64,000 bases of DNA from Massospora cicadina (Eukaryota; Entomophthoromycota; Entomophthoromycetes; Entomophthorales; Entomophthoraceae): the NCBI GenBank assembly GCA_022478985.1, contig JAKSZP010017331.1:60100-124099 (forward strand). Direction: 5' to 3'. Under the pieces are notes generated by a model, which saw only the letters and a list, made by a program, of their open reading frames with translations, made no database searches and was not told the origin of the DNA. A program made the position numbers and the translations under genes. This document shows positions 55,740 to 64,000 of the stretch, one piece after another (positions within the stretch are counted from its first letter, which is position 1; each line of letters starts with the position of its first letter).

Positions 55740-57060
55740 TATAAAGGCCATCTAATGATGTGACATGACTCAAAGCCACATAAACTAGTTAGTTTTGCTG
55801 CGATTTATCATATTGATACAAGACTTGATCAAAAGTGCCTCCTTGAGATTTGTGTATCATGATCGCACACGCTGGCACAATGGGAAACTGTATTCAGCGG
55901 CATTTGATCATCAGACCAAGCAGTATGTTGGCACTGCGCGTTTTTATCAGTGTCCACTTGAAGTTGAGAACCTCACACTTGCAGATTACATGTGGCTTAG
56001 CTTTGAGTTGACATTGCTGGCCCAACATCTCGAGCAGGAATTCAATCCATAGTCTGAGTCACTGTTTGTGTGTGGCCACAGATGTTGACGGTTCATTCTG
56101 TGCCTCTAACTCTGCAAAGTGCTCATCTTCACTGAGCAGCTTTATATTCTTTAACACACCAATTGCGCCATTCACTATGCTATCCTCAACATCAATGTTA
56201 GTTGTAACCATGTAAGGGTAACCCAGTGCAAGCAGGATCTTATAAGGCAGTCCACCCAACTTGATGACACTCATTTTGTGAAGCTTTTGCCAGGCTGTAG
56301 CAACTTTGTTGTGATTCTTGTAGCTGATCAAAGTGTCATCGGCAATGCTGTATATCTCTGTCACAATAGCACTGCTGTTGTATGAGTCCACACTGTGATT
56401 TTGATGATACAAATGCACAACGCCGATCAAGTTCATATCACATCAATGTTGGGTTCTGAATCATAACTCAATGAGTTTAATTTCATCAACATTGAGTTGC
56501 TCTCTGTTGCCAACTTTAGTAAGTATAGCAGAGAACATAGCATTGCTTTGCCATATTACTTGCTGTAGTGTATAGTAGTTTAATGATTGGCAGAGCATGG
56601 CACCACCAATCATGTTGCATGGAGCTCAATAAATGGGTGTAGTGTTAACTGGTGGCAGTTGGCAAAAGTCACCACAGAAGAAAACATTCATGCCACCAAA
56701 TGGTTGATCATGCGCACTGGTGATCTTCTGCAGATGTAAGTTGATCTTGTATAACACATCTGATCTGATCATGCTAACCTCGTCAATTATCATGCATTTT
56801 ACACTGACAGACATATTTCTGTAATTTTGCAGAATCTCTTGTGACATTGTGCCAGTCTGATGTAATTGTGTAATTTTGAAAGCAGAATGCACAGTTACAT
56901 CTTGGATATTGATGGCAGCTTTGCCAGTGGAGGCACATGCTACAAATGCGTTGATCAAGTAGTTGTGTTGCACTGTGAAGTGATTGTATATTTCCATTGT
57001 GAGTTTCAGCGCATAGGTCTTACCGCTACTAGCAGGGCCGGTGAAGAAAACCTAGATTGA
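55740..57060 (-). pseudogene. Helentron H2 Pif1-type helicase
   Basis: Walker A: VFFTGPASSGKTYALKL at about 57045-57000. Next VACASTGKAAINI and VHSAFKI, then Walker B MIIDEVSMI and FFCGDFCQLPPV, all in 56626-56997 (123 residues). After a break, 56059-56436 has IKLGGLPYKILLALGYPYMV, then TNIDVEDSIVNGAIGVL. The last block, about 55900-55750, reads ACAIMIHKSQGGTFDQVLYQ and LVYVALSHVTSLDGLYIIN. The family has ALSR there; R to H fits CGT to CAT. Most helicase residues are kept. Confidence 0.85.
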
Positions 57061-57239
57061 TTCCAAGTTGTGTGTGTAAGCAATGTATCACCTCCAGAAG
57101 TATCTCTCATTGACCAAAGTTAGTGCTACACATCATGCGACAGAAGTCAGCTTTGTCCATTGCATTCAGTTGCCAGTGAACTGCAGACACAGATGTCACC
57201 ATAGTCACAGCATCAAAATCATCTGCATTCTCTATGCCG

Positions 57240-58250
57240 CCTTACTGTACTATACTTTTCACAAACTCCTCACGCTGATTGTGGGCACCCAATGGATCTT
57301 CATCAGACTGTTTACACACCTGCTGCAGTTCCTTGACCACACGTTCAATATCAATGCTTGATTCATATTGTTTGCACTTCTCCATGATCTTGGCCTCTCT
57401 GGAATCATAAGCCTCCATAAATACACTATAGTCAATTATGCCAACTGCCTCATAGCAAAATGGTAGATATAGCATGACCATCACTTATTTGTGGTTCACA
57501 ATATCATTGGTCTCATACAATCTGTAGTGTATAATCCTACAATGGTCTCTTTTACAATATGTGACTGAATGTGCATTAACGTCCTCTGTGTCATCCTCAT
57601 CATCTTCACTGCACTCTTCATTATTGTTGTCATCTTGACGTTTTCTCTTTTTGTTACTGATAGCCATATACCAAGCAACAAAGTTAGCCAAGCATATTGA
57701 CTCTAACTCCACAAGCCTATCCTCATTACACTGAATCATTGTTTTGGTCCAGATGTTGGTGCTGTTCTCATCTAACTGTTCTCTGTCTATCATAGCCTTA
57801 TGCTTGCAAGCCTTCTATCTCTTGTGTGGCCAAACAGTAGGAATGTAAATAACATCAATGCTGGCTATACTCATTTTTTGGCAAAGCAAGTACCAGGCAG
57901 CCTCTTACGATGACATCTCAACTATGTTGAGTAACTTCAAGCTGAGTTGTTTCAACAATTGTAGATATTCTTTCTCCAGGTATTTATCATTTAACTTCAT
58001 TATCTCATGATGTAGATGGCTAATGCCTCAATTTGACTTTTTAATGTATTCAACTATGTAAGCTGCACAGCTGTACTCTTCAAGTATAAACTGCAAGTCA
58101 CTATTAGAACCCAGTGTTTGTGCAATCCATGGATTGAAAGTGTTGGTATAAATCTCTGTGAAGTCATGTTTAAACATCAGCGTTGGCTGATGTAACATAG
58201 ATCAGATTATATCCAAGTACTGTGCCTTTATTATATTGTTGTCAATATAG
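57240..58250 (-). pseudogene. Helentron H2 region between Rep and helicase
   Basis: Readings include DLQFILEEYSCAAYIVEYI (about 58110; the tyrosine-bearing block of Rep, cf. YI-x-x-YI-x-K), FLN/E-like sequence, and an acidic stretch rich in Asp and Glu (57485-57793, DDNNNEECSEDDEDDTEDV) after a KKRKRQ basic run. The last part (57242-57484) has a charged helical region, KIMEKCKQYESSIDIERVVK. This matches the usual Rep-to-helicase connector in order, but details are not diagnostic. Confidence 0.6.
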
Positions 58251-58479
58251 AACTTGCCAAGTGTGTCATAATGTTTTCCTCTAGTAGTTTGCGCAGTTTA
58301 GCTACCTTTAGTTGGAAACTGCTGTGACGACCATTGTCTTTTGACATTGGCAGTAGCACTCATGTCTTGCTCATCGCCAGTAGGGTATATTGAAGTGGCA
58401 TTTTATTTCACCTCATTTGGTACAAGTAAATGTATTTCAGTAAACTTGATTGTTGTACTGATCACCTGGCAAGTCATCA

Positions 58480-59018
58480 CAACTAACAGAACGCAGATAG
58501 GTGACCAGTTGAATGATATTAGGCATACTTTTGGACACTGGCTTACAATAAATTACAATTGGGCCACAAAAGGATATGTGCATGCAGACTGCCATGATGT
58601 TGAAATTCAATTTATTGAAAGAAGTCCACAACACAATACTTGCCAAAGGGATTTATCTTACCCTTGGCTTGCAGCAATACCATCACACAGTCTACCAATT
58701 TATTAAAATAGATGAAACACATAACATGATCTTTGTCGACCAAGTGACTGCATATGGATTGAGTCAAATCTACTAGTGAATCAGTTACGCTTAAATCAGT
58801 AATGCATCACTCAAATCAAGCAGTATTTTGAGAAGATTCAGCCAATGTATTTCATTAGCACTTAGTGTAAAGAACATTGATGGCTTGCCCAGCTGACATA
58901 TCATCACAAAAAGATCCTTTTTGCAATCCATCCAATACTGCACAGAATTTGGTAGAGATTTGAGAAATGAAAGGTTCTTATCTACACACTCATCTAGGAA
59001 TGTATGATATTCCAGCAT
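58480..59018 (-). pseudogene. Helentron H2 Helitron-like N domain and HUH Rep
   Basis: 58791-59018 has SVQYWMDCKKDLFVMICQLG and KPSMFFTLSANEIHWLNLL, the Helitron-like N signature (YW-x-x-x-x-x-DL-x-AM-x-x-QLG-PT-F-F-T-x-S-x-x-E-x-x-W). Further down, CFIYFNKLVDCVMVLL is followed by PFGKYCVVDFFQ-stop-IEFQHHGSLHAHILLW. HAH is the HUH metal site. The family reads R-IEFQ-HRGSPHAH; the R to H and P to L changes are both single CpG transitions. Confidence 0.82.
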
Positions 59019-59069
59019 TTTGCAAGTGATATTAGAAGTCTGTCATATGCATCAGAACATACTGTATAT

Positions 59070-60193
59070 TCATTTGATGACATGCAGCCACATAATTTTC
59101 ATGGCCATGTACAAAATGTGCTTAGGTGTGACACCATGGTGATCACTTCTACATATCTTGCTTGTTGCAATCATGAATGAGGTAATGCGCACATCCAAGT
59201 TGAACTGCCTGCCAGTACCATAGTATATTGCAGGGAACGATAGTTCTTTGAAATACACATCATAAATAATGTTCAGCAGTGTTGAATGCTGGCCTGGAGT
59301 AATGTTGAGACAATTTTCCTTATTTTACAGCATAGTGTGCTGCCTTGCAAGTAGAACCTCTGACTCTAGTGCACCACTGTCACACTGTAGATACTTGATC
59401 AGATCATCACTGGTGGTGTTGGCTACCACACAACTGGTTACTATGTTAGCATTAAATAAATCCCAGTTTACTGTAATCTTGAAATGCTTATACAATGGTT
59501 GACCAAGTAAGAATAGTAACCAAGATTTTACCACTGACTTTTTGACCACACCACTCAGATATGTAGATTTATGTATCATGTCCTTCTTGATGTTGACATT
59601 GAACACCTGATCATCATTCAATTGATGTGGTAGCTGTTGCACCATTGTGTCCATATTGACAGGTACATTAATGACTTGTTCAATGATGCCATAGCTGCCA
59701 TCATAATGCAACTGACATATCTGCATAAATGGTAGACATGGTGATACTAGTTGTGCATTGATTGAATCTAATGTGGGCAACCCATGTTGCTTAGGTGGAT
59801 ACACAAATCTGTTCGAATGTGACAACATGGGCACTTTGTCTGAGTCCAGTGATTTCATACATGTACCGCACAGTTTAAAGCCAGCTACTGCCTCTTCTGG
59901 GAAAGTATTACTAAGCAGCAGTAAGTGTTTTTCTTTTGGTGGCTTCAATGAGTGCAGAAACTATAGATGGTCACACACATCACACTTATGCCCAAATGGA
60001 TTGTTGACAAATGTAGTAGTGAAATGTGCACTAGCTGCTGCCCAATGTTCTTCATAATCAGCAATTGCACATAATTGATGTCTATACAGTCCAGCATTGA
60101 TATAGAAGTGATTACATCATCCACTTGCATAGGCTTGGCCACCTCAGCTGCAGATATACTGGTGCCATCATTGATCCACTTGGATGCCTTCAT
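59070..60193 (-). pseudogene. Helentron H2 N-terminal region
   Basis: 59325-59948 is a 207-residue open reading: FKLCGTCMKSLDSDKVPMLS, then YPPKQHGLPTLDSINAQLVS, PCLPFMQICQL, INVPVNMDTMVQQLPHQLND and GQPLYKHFKITVNWDLF. These are standard blocks of Helitron N-terminal regions (C-x2-C...VP-x-x-S, LP-x-L-x-x-I-x-x-LVSP-x-LPFMQI, NVPV-x-x-x-x-x-x-x-LPR, PLY). An upstream CDVCDHL pair sits in another frame after a TAG. 59070-59258 has a FPAIYYGTGRQF block. Confidence 0.8.
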
Positions 60194-60429
60194 TCTTTTA
60201 TGTTCTCAGCACCACTTCACTCTGTCATATGGTGTTTTATGGATATCACTGGATTGCTCTTGAGAAGCCCCTTCCAACCATATATGATCTCTATATTTTG
60301 ATTTGGCTTTTTGATGAGTATAGACCAACATTGTATTATTTATTTAAATTTTTGACATGATATATGTCCTATAGCTGGGGGGTAAGTTCAAAGTATGAGA
60401 TTATAACTGATGAGCCTAAATTATTATGG

Positions 60430-60772
60430 GTGTGGATTGTTTTTGCATAGGTTAACAATAAAATCAACTATATTTAAAATGAATTATTGTAGATGGCAAT
60501 CAGTAAAAAAGTATAGATTAGCCAATTAAATCAACCAGATCTAACATAAATTATTGGTGATGGTGATTAGTAAATTTAGTATAAATTGATTAATTAAATC
60601 AACCAAATAAATAAAATGAGGTAATATAGTTAGTTAACTGAAAGTTTACTATATGATTGACTTAAAATATCAACTAAATAATAAAAACTATAAGTAAAAA
60701 CTGCCAACCTTATACCTGAAACATTGGACTAATCAAGTCAACTGAATAATTATATATATATATATATATATA
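60430..60772 (-). repeat. AT-rich tandem repeat upstream of Helentron H2, with (TA)n
   Basis: On the minus strand: head GTTTCAGGTATAAGGTTGG, then two or more units of about 68 bp starting GGTTGATTTAATT and containing ATTGCCATCTACAATAAT. A (TA)n microsatellite is at about 60747-60772. Confidence 0.65.
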
Positions 60773-61000
60773 TTATAGAATATTTGTGTCAAGTTTATCT
60801 GAGATTGGTAAATAGTCTAGGAGTAGGTGTTGAGAACATGCATTTATAATGATTTATTTATAAGATGATTTTCTAAACCACCACAACTAAAATGCTACCT
60901 AATTTATATATAAAAAGACAAATTCTTTGATCCTTTAGCTATCAAGTGGTGTAATTAAATTTTGGATGTAGATGATAGATATGTAGCTGCAACACCAAAC
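60773..61000. other. AT-rich spacer
   Basis: No gene or repeat recognised between the (TA)n run and the copy G target site. Confidence 0.5.
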
Positions 61001-61239
61001 TGTATCTCCTGATTTTAAATTAAATTTATTTGAGGCATGCCAACCAGAGGATGGACATTGCTGATAAAATGTGATAAACCTACACCACCGGGTGACAAAC
61101 AAAAGAGACAAAACAAAAAACCTCTCACCAGGCAGGTAGTGGAGACCGCTAGCCCACCATGGCAGAGGGGGAGGGAGGGTCAGGTGGTTCTTCTATAGGA
61201 TCAGCAAGTTGGGAAGAATCACAGTTGTTGTAGAAGCGG

Positions 61240-62839
61240 ATAAGTGCAGAGAGCCATGGCATTGGGGCATCAGCATGGTGGGGATGGAGACAGGTGAAAT
61301 ATTGATTACTTACCTCAAGATCAGCTTAGAAGACAGCCTCCATTAACTCTGCCACATGATGCTCTGCTTAGATGTGGGCATCTGGGAGTTGGGCCAAGCT
61401 GGCAAGCATTTGGCAGGTAGTTTTAGAGGCTGGGTTGAATTCAGCTAGTCTTGCCACATGCATGACAGCAGTTTTGGTGACATCCAGCAATTTGGAGATT
61501 TCCTCCTGTGCCACTTTGGGAAAATCAGGGGGAAGTTGATTGTGCTCAGCCCTTTACTGAACTGAGCCATTGCTTGGGCCACTGCTTTGCAGAGCTGGCT
61601 GCAAAGGGGTGAGGCTGCCACTGCAATGGCAATCTGGTGGTCACTTTGGTAGGGGGCAGCATTGGGTTTAGGAGCATATCATTTGGGGGAGAGAGATTTG
61701 TCAAAATCCAAATTGTAAAATTCATCCCAATCATAATCAATTGGGCTTTCTTCACCAGTTTCAGCATCCTTATTCATGAGAATTCCACCTGTCTCATCAA
61801 CCTTATCCAATAGCTCCTAAGGATTCTGGTTTATGTGGATAGTGGATGGAGAATTTGGGAGGATAGGATTCAATAGGGGTGCTTGGGTACAAATGGTAGT
61901 CCAAGCCTGACTCTGATTGAGCAGTTGGTGCCCAGGGTGGGGATTATGGCTGGAGGATTTGGAGGATGACTTTCCATATTGGGTCAATGTGCAAGAATAT
62001 TGGGCAGAAGAAAGCAACAAAATGCCCCATTCAGACTACTGAAATGGGTTTAGAAATTGAACTGAGGGAATTGGCATGGGGGCAAAACCATTTAGTGTGG
62101 TCAAGAGAAAAACAAATGGGGCAAATCAGTTGACCATGATTGACATGAGCCCAAAAGAAATGCTTAGGTGCTGCAGCAATGTGAGCATGTGGGGGGATTT
62201 GTTGTGTGATGGTAGGGTGGTGGGGAATAATAGTGGCAGTGGTGCGAGGGCCTGCAAGGTGCTCCATGCCAGAAGGAACAGCAAAGACCAGGTTGGGCTG
62301 AGTACCATAAGACAAAAGCTCAGTCATCAACTCATCATAAAAAATTTGGGGTGGGAGATACAAAGGGAGGTTAGCAAATGATACCACTAGAGTGGTGTCA
62401 TCAGGGAGATGAGTTTGGGTGGTGGGGACAGGAGTATTTTTATAAATAAGTGGAGTCAATACTGCCACTGCAGCATTGCTTTCATTGGGAAGCCTATATC
62501 AAAATAGTCCTTATAAGGGTAGAAACCAATGAAGCCAGCTGGCATGAAGGTAGCAGTGTCAAGTTTGATAATTATCTTATCAGCATATGAGAATAAATAC
62601 CTATAGTTGATATGGAGACAATAACAGATGGTGGATTTGGGTAGGGTGAGAGGATGGGGGTGAGTTGGGTAGATGTGTGCAAGGTGAAGTGCTAAGTCCC
62701 ATGGGGGGACAAATTGGCCAGTAGAGTTTGGTAGACTATTTGAGCCCATCCAACTTCATTTCCCTGCTGGGCAGAAAATGCTGGGAGGTGGATCACCACT
62801 GCCCCACACTGGAGCAGCGGGTGGTGGATCCGCTGACAT
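61240..62839 (-). pseudogene. ORF1-like protein of copy G
   Basis: ATG at 62839 (MSADPPPAAPVWGSGDPPP). After a TGA the frame continues at 62456-62749: LALHLAHIYPTHPHPLTLP, INYRYLFSYADKIIIKLDTA, FYPYKDYFDIGF. The reading 62031-62468 has VVSFANLPLYLPPQIFYDEL and GTQPNLVFAVPSGMEHLAGP, then FFWAHVNHGQLICPICFSLD and HTKWFC: an intact C-x2-C-x4-H-x4-C knuckle. An acidic segment follows (about 61770-61690) and the HADAPMPWLSAL block near 61260. It aligns block by block with LINE ORF1. A few lesions only. Confidence 0.78.
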
Positions 62840-62898
62840 CAAATGGGAAAAGGTTGTGGCCAGGTGGTGGTGGATAAAATTAAACTTTTATATAAATT

Positions 62899-62920
62899 TG
62901 CTCAAAAGTGAGTTTGAGCA
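62899..62920 (-). promoter_or_regulatory. 5'-terminal hairpin of copy G
   Basis: TGCTCAAA-AGTGAG-TTTGAGCA (plus strand): an 8-bp perfect stem about 15 bases from the 5' end. Different stem bases from the LINE hairpin but the same position, length and AGTG loop start. Copy F has CTCAAA/TTTGAG at 8322-8339. Confidence 0.8.
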
Positions 62921-62999
62921 GAAAGAAAAAAAGTTGTATCTCCCAATTTTATCAACAGTTTTCTGAATTGCCTCCCAATATGGAAGCAAATTTAAAGAC

Positions 63000-64000
63000 T
63001 TGTTCACATCAAAAGTGACAGCCTATAAAATGTTTTCACTTTTTAAATAAAGTCTATCAATATAAATAATTTATTGATTCTATTGTTTCTTTATCCTAGA
63101 GTTACAAACTAACGTTACATAAAATTCAGTTCCTTTTTATATGACAATCTCCGCACTTTCGTTTTGAACTTTTTGTCCACCTATTCTAATTAGATTAATC
63201 GTTTGCTCCAGTTATATTGCTTCATAATTAGTTTTATATAAGTTACTAGCCGTTTACCCATGCTTCGCTACGGTGTCTATAAAATTAGATTTTCAATCTA
63301 TTAATTTAGATTTTATATTATAGACAAACAAAACCACTCAGTCAAATCCAATTGCTCAATCGAATCAACCAAAAACCACCAACCACTTAGGCAAACCTAA
63401 CTGAAATTATCAAAACAACCAATAACTAATCACCTCCAAAGCTAAACTGTATCCTATCGATTCGACCAAAAGCCATTAACCACTCGGCCAAACAAAAAAA
63501 ACCTATCGAATCAGTCAAATAACACCAACCTGCTACCCGAAACATCTCTATACTTAAAATCAATGAGCATGTGACATATCTTCCAAACTGCTAAATCAAC
63601 TTCTACTTAACTTGCCAAAAGTATTTTATTAATTAGGTGAATCAAATTAGGCAGGTTTTTAAAATTTATAAACCTAACATCCAGATACCCATGCTTCGCT
63701 ACAGTATTTAAAGTTTATCGGATGATAAGCTCACATTGTAGCCTATATGCTGTGCCAGCACTACTCTCAAGCCACTCGGACTAACAGCTTCGCTGTTGCC
63801 CTCGTGACTGGTGAGCTGATTATCCTAACTACCTAATCTACTTAAACTCTAATACTGATCTTTGAGTTTCAGGTGAGCAATTTGGTAAATTATTAGATAC
63901 TGACGGAGTTACCCGTGCTTCGCTACGGTGTCTATAGAATTTCAGGTGATTCGAATTGATTAATTTAGATTTTATATATAGTTAAGCAATAACTACTCGG
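63000..64000. repeat. short-repeat region with CpG-rich ACCC(A/G)TGCTTCGCTAC motif
   Basis: ACCCATGCTTCGCTACGGTG at 63256, ACCCATGCTTCGCTACAG at 63687 and ACCCGTGCTTCGCTACGGTG at 63911. The first and third are followed by TCTATA and, within 60 bases, TTAATTTAGATTTTATAT. Between the first and second lie minus-strand units (GATTCGATAGG, GGCCGAGTGGTTAATGG) related to 52795-52960. No gene seen. Confidence 0.65.

Larger units (their letters stand above)
54855..60200 (-). mobile_element. Helentron H2 (Rep-helicase-endonuclease)
   Basis: On the minus strand the order is a CxxC-type N-terminal region (about 60193-59325), Helitron-like N domain (58791-59018), HUH Rep (about 58780-58480), connecting region (58250-57240), Pif1-type helicase (57060-55740), and an AP-endonuclease-like domain (55692-54855). 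The C-terminal endonuclease marks the Helentron branch. About 5.4 kb. Many stops and frameshifts. The AT-rich tandem repeat at 60430-60720, same strand, precedes it. Confidence 0.85.
61018..62934 (-). mobile_element. ORF1-only non-LTR element, copy G (uninterrupted)
   Basis: 1917 bp. Likely TSD TGTATCTCCTGATTTTA (61001-61017) against TGTATCTCCCAATTTTA (62935-62951), 15 of 17. The 5' end (minus) has CTTTCTGCTCAAA with a hairpin. The 3' tail TGTCCATCC-TCTGGTTGGC-...AATAAATTTAA matches the LINE-1/LINE-2 tail TGTCCATCC-CATGGTTGGC-...AATAAATTTAAA. Only an ORF1-like gene lies between. This is the clearest member of the family. Confidence 0.85.

Noticed and set aside
55795..56052. Plus-strand 85-codon ORF
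   Set aside because: The minus strand across the same bases carries the last Helentron helicase block (IHKSQGGTF, LVYVALSHV).
1..64000. CRISPR arrays, rRNA genes, bacterial operons
   Set aside because: None seen. Repeats are tandem AT-rich units, LTRs and TSDs, and all coding signals are eukaryotic TE proteins.

Overview
The window is eukaryotic, AT-rich and made almost entirely of transposable elements (TEs) nested in one another. I see no bacterial-style operons, rRNA genes or CRISPR arrays. The mix is Ty3/gypsy LTR elements, a non-LTR (LINE) family with APE endonuclease, RT and a CCHC finger, a Helitron, a Helentron and a Tc1/mariner remnant. This suggests a repeat-swollen filamentous fungus, possibly an early-diverging lineage, but I cannot place it from sequence alone. 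One short ORF at 53554-54057 is the only good candidate for a host gene.

Layout, left to right. 1-391: 3' end of an unclassified TG...CA element (here 'W'), inserted in the RT of decayed gypsy C (392-3300, minus). 3300-5740: AT-rich, nothing recognised. 5740-7560: decayed gypsy D. 8311-14922: a 1.9-kb ORF1-only non-LTR element (copy F) split by a small LTR element E (8729-11699) and by W copy 2 (12842-14585). 15928-21198: near full-length LINE-1 (minus) with an 18-bp target-site duplication (TSD). About 21960-46152: a Helitron Rep/helicase gene (H1, plus) split by gypsy A (22755-28861), gypsy B (29095-36491, itself carrying a 1.3-kb insertion) and LINE-2 (37039-42322). 47799-52075: a Tc1/mariner remnant split by ORF1-only copy 2 (48347-51663), which is split by W copy 3 (49092-50459). 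54855-60200: a Helentron (minus) with Rep, Pif1-type helicase and C-terminal endonuclease. 61018-62934: ORF1-only copy G. 63250-64000: short repeats.

How the parts relate. The ORF1-only copies are each about 1.9 kb once insertions are removed. They encode a protein alignable to LINE ORF1, carry a similar 5' hairpin, and two of the three share the LINE 3' tail. They look like a non-autonomous family moved in trans by the LINE. Nearly every old element shows loss at CpG: Arg CGA codons have become TGA or CAA, Pro CCG has become CTG, and the RT box YLDD has become YLDN in both gypsy elements. This fits methylation-driven or RIP-like silencing. The short repeats near 53 kb and 63 kb and the ORF at 53.5 kb keep their CpGs.

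Element names (A-G, H1, H2, W, LINE-1/2) are local labels only. All family calls come from motif reading by eye, without a database search.
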